NCBI GenBank assembly: GCA_937871505.1
Contig: CALMPF010000069.1
Span: 1 to 64,000, forward strand
Direction of reading: 5' to 3'
DNA length: 64,000 nucleotides
Origin: an uncultured Planctomycetia bacterium
Lineage (GTDB): Bacteria; Planctomycetota; Phycisphaerae; Phycisphaerales; SM1A02
How positions within the stretch are numbered: position 1 is the stretch's first letter; every line of letters begins with the position of its first letter. This document shows positions 19,406 to 26,936 of the stretch, in pieces. Under the pieces are notes generated by a model, which was not told where the DNA came from, did not search any database, and saw nothing but the letters and a program-made list of their open reading frames with translations. A program made the translations under genes and the position numbers.

Positions 19406-20463
19406 GCGCGACCTCCCCCGGCCGGACCGGAGCGACCCCGCGCGTCGGGATCGCCGGGCTCGAGCGCGGCCCGATCGGGATCGAACGCCTCCGGGTCGGT
19501 CTCGTCGAACCCCCGCCGCCGCGCGCCGACGGCCTCGCGGCGCCGTTCGTCGCCGAGCTCGGCCTGCCGCCGGGCGAGGATGACGGCGCCGAACATCGCC
19601 ATCGTGAGGATCACGCCGGCGAGCTCGAGGCTCACGGGGAACGAGGCGACCAGCACCAGCCCGACGCGCTGCGTGTTGCCGGGCCGCGCCGAGTCGGGAA
19701 GCTCGATCGTCCGCGTCGCACCGGCAGCATCGATGATCTCGACCGATGCCACGCCGTCGCGGACCGCGATCGCACCCCCGTCTTCCCTGCGGATCACCCT
19801 CTGAAAGCCCGGGGCGATCGTCGCGATCGCCGCGTTGCGGGCCCGCGGCATCGCGTCGAGGTCGGCCCACGCTCGCGACTCCGCCGCACTGACGTCCGCG
19901 GTCGGCCACGGCTGTCCCGGGCGAGTCTCTCCCTCCGGCGTCCGCCCGAAGAGGGCGTCGCCGAGCACCGCGACGAGCACGAGGCCGACGAAGACAGCCG
20001 CCGCCGGCTCGCGCGGGTGGCGGTCGTACTCCGCCAAGGCCCGCATGTCTTCCTCGCTCTCCGCCTGCTGGGCGAGCATGAGCACGAAGAGGTACGTGAT
20101 GAGAATCGCCCCGGCGTAGACGATGATCAGCGCGAAGGCCATGAACTCCGCGTGCAAGAGCACGAAGAGCCCGGCGGAAGCGATGACGACGAGGACGAAG
20201 TAGAGCGCCGCGTACACCGGACGCGGGTGAGAGATCATCCGCGCCGCGGCGGCGACGGCGACCGCGGCAAAGATCGCCAAGAGCACGGGGAAGTCCCACA
20301 GCGTCGCGCCGGCCCCGGCGGCAAGCTGCGCTGCGAGATAGGCGACGGCTGCGAAGGCAACCAGCCCGCCGAGGTTCTTCACGCTCCGCGCCCCGGGCCT
20401 CAACATGATGTAGAGGCCGATCGCTCCAACCGCACAGGTTGCGTACAGCAGCAGTGGCGCCAT
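19402..20463 (-). CDS. nuoJ: NADH-quinone oxidoreductase subunit J, with a large hydrophilic insertion
   Basis: First gene of the visible nuoJKLMN operon, 353 residues against 160-220 usual. Helices 1-4 are normal (LLYATCAVGAIGLYIML; AEFMAFALIIVYAGAILITYLFVLML). Between the fourth and last helices an insertion of about 110 residues (from 'AQQAESEEDMRALAEYD' to 'PDSARPGNTQRVG') includes a beta-like IEIIDAAGATRTIEL segment and should face the aqueous side. The final helix is 'SLELAGVILTMAMFGAVIL', followed by an acidic tail. Genes nuoA-nuoI are not in the window. Confidence 0.92.
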   Translation of the reverse strand: MAPLLLYATCAVGAIGLYIMLRPGARSVKNLGGLVAFAAVAYLAAQLAAGAGATLWDFPVLLAIFAAVAVAAAARMISHPRPVYAALYFVLVVIASAGLFVLLHAEFMAFALIIVYAGAILITYLFVLMLAQQAESEEDMRALAEYDRHPREPAAAVFVGLVLVAVLGDALFGRTPEGETRPGQPWPTADVSAAESRAWADLDAMPRARNAAIATIAPGFQRVIRREDGGAIAVRDGVASVEIIDAAGATRTIELPDSARPGNTQRVGLVLVASFPVSLELAGVILTMAMFGAVILARRQAELGDERRREAVGARRRGFDETDPEAFDPDRAALEPGDPDARGRSGPAGGGRA

Positions 20464-21578
20464 GAGTCGGAGCGGGAACGCGAGCCGCCGCGGCTGGCGA
20501 TCGGGGCAACGGCGTCCGGCGACGCGGCGGAAGCGGCTGCCGAATCGTCGAACCGACGGCGGTCGAGGGCGTGGAAGATATGCCCGGACGCCCGAAGCCG
20601 CAAGCGATCATCGCCGCGCGACGGACGCGGCGACTGAGGCGATTGGGGCGAGTCGGGCGAGCCGCGGGGTCGGGGCGATGGGGCGAGTGGGGCGATCGGG
20701 GCGATGGGGCGCGTGGGGCGAGCCGCGGGGTCGGGGCGAGCAGAGCGATTGGGTAAGCCGGGCGAGCCGCGGGGTCGGCGGGAGCCGGGGGATCAGGGGG
20801 ATCAGGGGGATCCGGGGGATCAGGGGGATCAGGGGGCGTCGTTGTGTTCGCTCGTCGCGGACACCACCGCGATCGGGGGAACTGGGGCGAGTGGGGCGAG
20901 TGGGTCGACCGGGGCGAGCGGGGGCAGCCGGGCGGGCGGCGGGATCGGGGCGACTGAGGGGCGTCGTGGCGTTCGCTCTTCGCCGACGCCACCACGATCG
21001 GGTGGACTCGGGCGATCGGGGCGAGCGGGACGAGCGGCGGGATTGGGGCGAGCAGCGCGATCGGCGGAGCCGGGCGGGCGGTGAGCGCAGGAGTGAGCGC
21101 AGGAGTGGACACACCTTGCGCACGCATGGCCACACCCTGCGCAGGAACGGACACACCCTGCGCGGCCGAGACCCTCGCCGCCCGTGCGCATGGACACACC
21201 TTGCGCGGGAATGGACACACCTTGCGCACGCAAGGCCACACCCTGCGGACTCCCGAGCCGCTCGCGGCTTGGGCCTGCGGATCAGTTATAAGACTTGGCG
21301 CCAGCGCGACGACGCAACCATGGCCACACCCTGCGCAGAAGTGGACACACCTTGCGCAGGACGCGCCACACCCCGCGCATGACGGCACCCGCATGGCCAT
21401 ACCCGCATGGCCGAACCCTTCGCACTCAGGACCGTCCCGGGACTGGGCCGGGTGACGTGGCATTCAGCACTCGACGTCCGCGCGGAGGGGCGCCGTCCGG
21501 CGTCGAACGTCGCCTCGCCGGGCGCTCGGCCGCCGGCATTGAGACGCGGTCTCAACAAGGTGCACTATCCTCCCGCGT
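20464..21578. other. Long divergent spacer made of 9-bp and 21-bp periodic repeats
   Basis: A 1.1-kb stretch between nuoJ (minus) and the heme oxygenase gene (plus). The half near nuoJ (about 20630-21080) is a G-rich 9-bp periodic sequence, including six units of GGGGGATCA type at 20787-20840; it opens collagen-like Gly-X-Y frames, which I read as a by-product. The other half carries nine copies of a 15-bp element in three groups (separate entry). No gene is called. Promoters of both flanking genes should lie here. Confidence 0.6.
21107..21378. repeat. Nine copies of a 15-bp element with 21-bp spacing in three triads
   Basis: Copies of GG(A/C)CACACC(T/C)TGCGC start at 21107, 21128, 21149; 21192, 21213, 21234; and 21322, 21343, 21364 (the last degenerate). 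Inside each triad the spacing is exactly 21 bp, two turns of B-DNA. Further degenerate units seem to follow to about 21425. The element lies between the divergent nuoJ and heme oxygenase genes. Whether it is a set of protein-binding sites or a remnant of tandem duplication cannot be decided from sequence alone. Confidence 0.75.
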
Positions 21579-22514
21579 ATGACATCCACCGCCAAAGGAC
21601 CCTCAGGGGGATGCCCCTTCCAGCACCTGGGTGGGGCGGCCGGCACTCCGGCGCCCGCGAGAGCCCAGCCGAGCCCCGCGTCCGCTCAACCGGACTCGCC
21701 AGTGCCTCAGGCAGCGCCAGCGCTCACTCGACCTCTGGCAGGGCCTGCGCCGTCCGCGCAGCCAGACGCAGACATGCCTCACCCCTCGGCCATGCCTCAC
21801 CCCACGGCCACGCCTCAGCCCGCGGCCATGCCTCAGCAACCGAGCCTGATGGATCGCCTCAAGGCCGAGACCCGCAAGGCCCACGACGAGACGGAGGCGA
21901 TTCCGTTCAGCGCAGCGATGGTCGCGGAACGCCTCCCGGTGGAGCGTTTCGTCGGCCAGCTCGCAGCGTATCGAATCGTGCACGCCGCGCTCGAGTCGGC
22001 GCTCGCGGCGGCAACGCAGCCCGAGGTGCGCAGCGTCTGGCGGAACGATCTCGCGAAGGGTCCGCTCCTCGAGCGCGACCTCGCGGCGTTTGCGCGGCGC
22101 GGGATCGCCTTCGACGACGCCGGAATCGGTCCGGCGAGCGAGTTCGCGGAGTCGATCGGCCGCGCCGCCGAGCGCGATCCTCTGCGACTGCTCGGAGCCC
22201 TCTATGTCCTCGAAGGCAGCACGCTCGGCGCCGCGGTCCTGCGCGGTCATCTCGCCAGCGCGTACGGCCTGACCGCCGACGAGGGACTGGCGTATCAGTC
22301 GCCGTACGGCGCATCGCCGATGCCGCACTGGCGCGAGTTCAAGGCGCGGATGAACGACGCCGTCGTCGAGCCGACGGCCCAGGAGCGGGTGATCGCCGGG
22401 GCCATCGAGGCGTTCGAGAGGATCGGTCGCATCCTGGCCTCGCTCTCCGACGGGCTTTCCGGAGGGGCCGCCAACGGGGTGACCGCAGGCGCTGCGCGAG
22501 ACGCTGAGACGTGA
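21579..22514 (+). CDS. Heme oxygenase (biliverdin-producing type)
   Basis: Predicted cytoplasmic enzyme that opens heme to biliverdin, CO and Fe(II). The catalytic domain covers about residues 90-285: 'LMDRLKAETRKAHDETEAIPF' holds the likely proximal His, and 'LGALYVLEGSTLGAAVLRGHLA' is the distal-helix block of bacterial heme oxygenases. It is preceded by an unusual 85-residue Pro/Ala/Gln-rich leader with a GCPF motif near residue 11 (a Cys-Pro pair as in heme regulatory motifs) and a 24-bp DNA repeat encoding M-P-H-P-(S/T)-A-type units. It could be a heme sensor tail; that is inference. An MFS gene follows. Confidence 0.82.
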   Translation: MTSTAKGPSGGCPFQHLGGAAGTPAPARAQPSPASAQPDSPVPQAAPALTRPLAGPAPSAQPDADMPHPSAMPHPTATPQPAAMPQQPSLMDRLKAETRKAHDETEAIPFSAAMVAERLPVERFVGQLAAYRIVHAALESALAAATQPEVRSVWRNDLAKGPLLERDLAAFARRGIAFDDAGIGPASEFAESIGRAAERDPLRLLGALYVLEGSTLGAAVLRGHLASAYGLTADEGLAYQSPYGASPMPHWREFKARMNDAVVEPTAQERVIAGAIEAFERIGRILASLSDGLSGGAANGVTAGAARDAET

Positions 22515-22749
22515 CGAGAGGCAGTCGATGGCCGAAGTTCGCGCCTGACGGAGCATGGACAGGCTCTCGCCGGCGCCGAGCGAGCGTTCGCGGACGGGTC
22601 CCGCGCGGGCCGGACGACGGCCGTCCAGTCGGACGCCCGTCCCGACCCAGCGCCGCGCCCGGGCCGAGCGCGGTGATGATCCCCGTCCCCGGTGCGCCCG
22701 CGGGGCGCGAGCGCGCCGCGCACCGCACCTTTCGGCGGGTCGCGCCGTC

Positions 22750-24204
22750 ATGACCGGCGCTCCGGTTCCCCGTGCGCTCGACAAGCGCCCCGCCGCTCCA
22801 GATCCAAGCGACTTTCTCGGCGCTCGGCCGCCGTCGCGGCGCGCCTTGGCCTTCACATCGCTTCTGCTCTTCGCTGCGTGCCTGCCCGACGCGATGCTTC
22901 CGCCGGTGCTGAAGGCGCTGGTCATCGACCGACTCGGCGCGACCGCGCCCCAGGCGCACTGGTTCATGAGCATCAACCTGCTCGGCGCACTGGGAGCGAT
23001 CCCGCTGCTTGCCGCGCTGCGACGGCGCTCCGCTCCGGCGCTCCAGGTCGCCGTCGCCGCGGCAGCGAACGCCCTGCTTCTGCTGGGGATCTCGTTCTCG
23101 ACCAGCTTCGCCGCGGCGATGGCACTCCGCGCTCTCGAAGGCGTGGCCGACATGATCGCCTTCGCGGTGCTGCTCGATCTGACCGCGAAGGCAGGCGGCA
23201 CGCGCACGCAGGGGCGTCGCCTTGGCGTCGCGACGACCGTCCTGATGCTGGGGCTCGCCTCCGGCGCTTTGCTCGGCGGACGAATCGGCGACCCGACGAC
23301 CGTCCTCGCCGTCGGGGCGGCCGCGTGCGCAGCCGTGGCCCTGCTCGCGATCTCCGGAAGGCGGCTGATGCGACGCTCGGTGGCGAGCTGTCCGGCGGTC
23401 GAGGTGGCGCCGATCGCCCGCGAGCGGCGCATCCCGCTCTGGACGGTCGCGCTCATGATGGGGAGCGACCGGATGCTCGGCGGCCTTCTCACCGTCACCA
23501 TCCCACTGCTCCTCACAGCGCGCATGGGGTGGCCGCAAGAGCGTGTCGGAGGCTTCCTCGCGGTGCCGCTCCTGCTCATGGCCCTCGGCGCCTATCCGGC
23601 GGGCCGGATCGCGGACCGCGTCGGCAACCTCTACGCGCGGAGCGTCGCCGCGCTGGTCTACGCGGCGGCGCTCGCGGTCGTTCCGATCGTCGGCGGAGCG
23701 AGCCCGGTCGCCATCGCGGCGACGCTCCTCGTGCTCGGCGCCGCGGCAAGCGCCCTGATGCCCACGGGGATGGCCCTCGCCGCCCGGACCGGCAAAGGCG
23801 CCGTCGCGATGGCCTCAGGCCACGCGGCGGGGAGTATCGGATATGCGCTGGGGATCGCCGGAGCCGGCGCGATGCTCGCGTTTCTCGGCGGTCCGGCCCC
23901 TTCGCACGCGACGTACACGATGGTGATCCAGCTCTTCGCGCTCCTGCACGTGACGGTCACGGGCATCGCCCTCGTCGAGGCTCGGTGGGGCGCCGCGGCG
24001 CGCTCCGACCTTGCCGCCGAGTCTCTCCACCCGAGCGATCCCCACGACGTCGGCGATCCTGCCGAGCGCGCCAGCCCCGCCGATTCAAACAGCTCATTCG
24101 ATCGAACAAACTCGGCCGGTCCTTCGGATGCAGCCGACGACATCGGACCGGCCCGCGGTGGCAACGGCGAGCGGCCCCGATCGCGCGTGCCGACGCGGGC
24201 GTAG
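22750..24204 (+). CDS. Major facilitator superfamily transporter
   Basis: Inner-membrane transporter of 484 residues with about 12 hydrophobic helices. Segments such as 'ALRALEGVADMIAFAVLLDLTAK', 'LASGALLGGRIGD' and 'GAYPAGRIADRVGNLYARS' (the intracellular loop motif between helices) show the MFS fold. Substrate unknown. The last 60 residues are hydrophilic and Ser/Asp/Pro-rich. The ATG at 22750 is preferred; the open frame upstream is Arg-rich. The 235-bp gap to the heme oxygenase gene makes co-transcription possible but not shown. Confidence 0.85.
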   Translation: MTGAPVPRALDKRPAAPDPSDFLGARPPSRRALAFTSLLLFAACLPDAMLPPVLKALVIDRLGATAPQAHWFMSINLLGALGAIPLLAALRRRSAPALQVAVAAAANALLLLGISFSTSFAAAMALRALEGVADMIAFAVLLDLTAKAGGTRTQGRRLGVATTVLMLGLASGALLGGRIGDPTTVLAVGAAACAAVALLAISGRRLMRRSVASCPAVEVAPIARERRIPLWTVALMMGSDRMLGGLLTVTIPLLLTARMGWPQERVGGFLAVPLLLMALGAYPAGRIADRVGNLYARSVAALVYAAALAVVPIVGGASPVAIAATLLVLGAAASALMPTGMALAARTGKGAVAMASGHAAGSIGYALGIAGAGAMLAFLGGPAPSHATYTMVIQLFALLHVTVTGIALVEARWGAAARSDLAAESLHPSDPHDVGDPAERASPADSNSSFDRTNSAGPSDAADDIGPARGGNGERPRSRVPTRA

Positions 24205-24518
24205 CGACCGAGACACCCTCGCACTCCAGCGCTGGGACTCGCCTGCCGCAGTCACCCGAAGGGGCGTCTCGCGGCGTCGACGCGCGCGTCGCTCACCTCC
24301 CTCGCCGTTCGGGGTTGAAGCCCCGCAGCGCGACCGTCGGCGTCCGGCCTTCGTCGCCTCTTGGTTCGGAGCATCGAGCTTCGTCAGGCTTGCGACGAAG
24401 CCAAGGGGCTCCGAAGACACTGGGCTCCGAAGCCAAGGGGCCACCGGCTCCGAAGCCACGGCGGCCGAGCGGGCGGCGACGCCAGGGAGCGCCGGAGTGC
24501 TCGCTACGATCGCGGCTC
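24205..24518. other. Structured spacer upstream of map
   Basis: At 24222-24238 it starts with CACTCCAGCGCTGGGAC, the MITE terminal sequence, and the following 50 bp are only loosely similar to the elements at 3168 and 6333, so this is probably a decayed relative. Further on, GCTTCGTC (24378-24385) pairs with GACGAAGC (24394-24401) across an 8-base loop, and GGCTCCGAAG occurs three times (24407, 24423, 24446) opposite an inverted TTCGGAGC near 24365. The block could form a 5' untranslated structure for map. No gene is called. Confidence 0.5.
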
Positions 24519-25331
24519 ATGCTCGTCACCGCTGCGCGCGACATCGAGCTGGCGGAGGCTGCGGCCTCCGCGGTCGTCCAGGTGCATCGGCGCCTCGTCG
24601 ATCTGCTGCGCATCGGGATGACGCTTCCCGAGATCGATTCAGCCGTCGCCCGGACGCTCGAAGAGCTCGGCTGCCGCAGCGCGTTTCTCGGCTACCGCGT
24701 GAAGGGGCTTCCCCCCTATCCGAGCCACGCCTGTCTTTCGCTCAACGAGTGCATCGTCCACGGAACCCACACGATGACGCGGCGCGGCCTCGAGCGCGGC
24801 GACCTGCTCAAGGTGGACATCGGCGTCAAGCGCGACGGGTTCATCGGCGACGCGGCCTGGACCTACGCCATCGCGGACGCCGACGAGACCGCGCTGGCGC
24901 TGATGGCCTGCGGGCGCGAGTCGCTGCGGCGCGGCGTCGCGGCGATGCTCCCCGGCCGTCCGCTCGTCGACTGGGCACGCGCGGTGCAGGGACACGTCGA
25001 GCGGGAGCGGCGATTCTGCCTCGTCCGCGGGCTCGGCGGCCACGGGTACGGGCGCACGCTCCACGCGGCGCCGTTCATCTCGAACGTCGAGCCGTCCTAT
25101 CACGGCGAGTGGAACGAGGCGTTCCGGCGGTTCGAGCCGGGGATGCTGCTCGCGGTGGAGCCGATGATCGCCCTGTCGAGCACCGAGATCCGCTCGACGC
25201 GCGGCGCGTGGCCGATCTTCACGGCCGACGGCTCGATGAGCGTCCACTACGAGGCGGACGTGCTGATCGGCGGTTCGGGGCCGCGGAACCTGACCGAAGA
25301 GCTCTTCGAGCTGCCGGACATCGTGGGATAG
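24519..25331 (+). CDS. map: Methionine aminopeptidase, type I
   Basis: Removes the N-terminal Met from new proteins. The 270-residue product has the pita-bread fold with the five metal ligands readable in order: 'LKVDIGVKRDGFIGDAAW' (two Asp), 'GGHGYGRTLH' (His), 'LAVEPMIAL' (Glu) and 'HYEADVLI' (Glu); the substrate His is in 'IVHGTH'. The short N-terminus without zinc-finger extension is type Ia. Start ATG at 24519 follows the structured spacer. Confidence 0.95.
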   Translation: MLVTAARDIELAEAAASAVVQVHRRLVDLLRIGMTLPEIDSAVARTLEELGCRSAFLGYRVKGLPPYPSHACLSLNECIVHGTHTMTRRGLERGDLLKVDIGVKRDGFIGDAAWTYAIADADETALALMACGRESLRRGVAAMLPGRPLVDWARAVQGHVERERRFCLVRGLGGHGYGRTLHAAPFISNVEPSYHGEWNEAFRRFEPGMLLAVEPMIALSSTEIRSTRGAWPIFTADGSMSVHYEADVLIGGSGPRNLTEELFELPDIVG

Positions 25332-25470
25332 GCCGAGCGGCCCGGCGCCCGCGTCGGCGAGCGGGCCCAGCGCGCGGCAACCCGAGGACCGGGAGCGGCG
25401 CACGCTCGAACGGAGTGCGCCGGCCGCGCCACGATCGACTGCGGCTCCGACACCCGCGCGCCCCGTCCAC

Positions 25471-25535
25471 AGCACGCCGGAATCACGCCGCAATCACGCC
25501 GCAACGACGCCGGAACGACTCCGCAACGACGCCCT
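25471..25535 (+). repeat. 11-bp direct repeats just upstream of serA
   Basis: After a related 10-bp unit (25471-25480), five consecutive 11-bp units start at 25481, 25492, 25503, 25514 and 25525 with the form AA(T/C)(C/G)AC(G/T)CC(G/C)(C/G/T). They end about 24 bp before the likely serA start, so they could act as an operator or sit in the untranslated leader. The unit length equals that of the array at 9311 but the sequence differs. Confidence 0.6.
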
Positions 25536-25558
25536 GCCGACCACCCCATGACCACCCC

Positions 25559-26833
25559 ATGACCGCCGCCCCCGCCGATTCACCCAGCGCGACTCCCGCA
25601 GGCGGCGCCGCGATCTCGACATCGGGCCAGCCGCTCCACGCCGTCCTCTTCGAGGGGATTCACCCGATCGTCGAGGAGCTGCTCCCGCAGGCCGGCTTCA
25701 CCGTCGAGCGGCACGCCCACGCCCTGCCGCGCGAACGGCTGATCGAGGTCCTCGGCCGCGCCGACCTCGTGGGCATCCGCTCCAAGTCGCGCGTCGACTC
25801 GGAGCTGCTCGCCGCAGCTCCGAGGCTCTTCGCCATCGGCTGCTTCTGCATCGGAGTCGACCAGGTCGATCTCCGCGCGGCGGCGCTCCGCGGCATCGCG
25901 GTCTTCAACGCCCCCTTCTCGAACACGCGCAGCGTCGCCGAGCTGACCATCGCCGAGGTCGTCGCGCTCTCGCGCCGCCTCTTCGACAAGTCGGCGGCGC
26001 TGCATGGCGGACGCTGGGACAAGTCCGCTTCCGGATGCCGCGAGGTTCGGGGACGCACGCTCGGCATCGTCGGGTACGGGCACATCGGCTCGCAGGTTTC
26101 GGTGCTCGCCGAGGCGATGGGCCTGCGCGTCCTCTACCACGACATCTCGCCGAAGCTGCCGATGGGCAACGCCCGACCGGTGGCGACGCTCGAAGAGCTG
26201 CTCGCCTCCGCCGACGTCGTCTCGCTGCACGTGCCCGCGACCCCGGCGACCCGCGGGCTCCTCGGCGCGGCCGAGATCGCCCGGCTGCGCCCGGGCGCCT
26301 TCGTCATCAACAACGCCCGCGGGAACGTCGTCGACCTCCCGGCGCTCGCCGAGGCGCTCCGCGCCGGCCATGTCGGCGGCGCCGCGATCGACGTCTTCCC
26401 GGCCGAGCCCGAGGAGTCGAGCTGTCCCTTCGCGTGCGATCTCGCGGGGCTCCCCAACGTAATCCTCACGCCCCACATCGGCGGCAGCACCGAGGAGGCG
26501 CAGGAAGCCATCGCCCGCGACGTCTGCGCGAAGCTGGTGCGCTTCGCGCGCAACGGCTCGACCAGCACGGCCGTCAACGTCCCTGAGGTCGATCTCCCGC
26601 AGCTTCGGCCCGACCAGCACCGCATCCTTCACTTCCATCACAACGTTCCCGGGGTCCTCGGCAGGATGCACACGATGCTCGCCACGCTGGGCGTCAACAT
26701 CAACGCGGAGCATCTCCAGTCCTCCGGAGACGTCAGCTACGTCATCCTCGACGTCGATCCGGTCGGCGGCGAAGCGGTCAAGCGCGGGCTCGCGGAGGTC
26801 CCGGAAACGATCCGCCTGCGCACGCTCTGGTAG
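25559..26833 (+). CDS. serA: D-3-phosphoglycerate dehydrogenase with ACT domain
   Basis: First enzyme of serine synthesis (3-phosphoglycerate to 3-phosphohydroxypyruvate, NAD-dependent). 424 residues. Substrate and NAD domains show 'IGCFCIGVDQVDL', 'VGYGHIGSQVSVLAEAMG' (Rossmann), 'INNARGNVVDLPAL' (catalytic Arg), the 'EPEESS' Glu and 'TPHIGGSTEEAQ' (catalytic His). A C-terminal ACT domain (HNVPGVLGRMHTMLATLGVNI) implies serine feedback control, as in the E. coli-type enzyme. A second ATG at 25548 is out of frame. Leader repeats at 25471-25535 may regulate it. Confidence 0.93.
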   Translation: MTAAPADSPSATPAGGAAISTSGQPLHAVLFEGIHPIVEELLPQAGFTVERHAHALPRERLIEVLGRADLVGIRSKSRVDSELLAAAPRLFAIGCFCIGVDQVDLRAAALRGIAVFNAPFSNTRSVAELTIAEVVALSRRLFDKSAALHGGRWDKSASGCREVRGRTLGIVGYGHIGSQVSVLAEAMGLRVLYHDISPKLPMGNARPVATLEELLASADVVSLHVPATPATRGLLGAAEIARLRPGAFVINNARGNVVDLPALAEALRAGHVGGAAIDVFPAEPEESSCPFACDLAGLPNVILTPHIGGSTEEAQEAIARDVCAKLVRFARNGSTSTAVNVPEVDLPQLRPDQHRILHFHHNVPGVLGRMHTMLATLGVNINAEHLQSSGDVSYVILDVDPVGGEAVKRGLAEVPETIRLRTLW

Positions 26834-26936
26834 CGCGGCGTCGATCGACCGCCGAGCTCCGCGCCGCCCGCGGAGCGACCGACCGGAGGGCGGGAGAGCG
26901 GCGGCGGGCGGCGGCGATCTCTCTACACTCCGCGCC

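Noticed and set aside
20704-21084. Collagen-like Gly-X-Y protein in the nuo spacer
   Set aside because: The pattern follows from 9-bp tandem DNA, exists in several frames on both strands and has no start signals.
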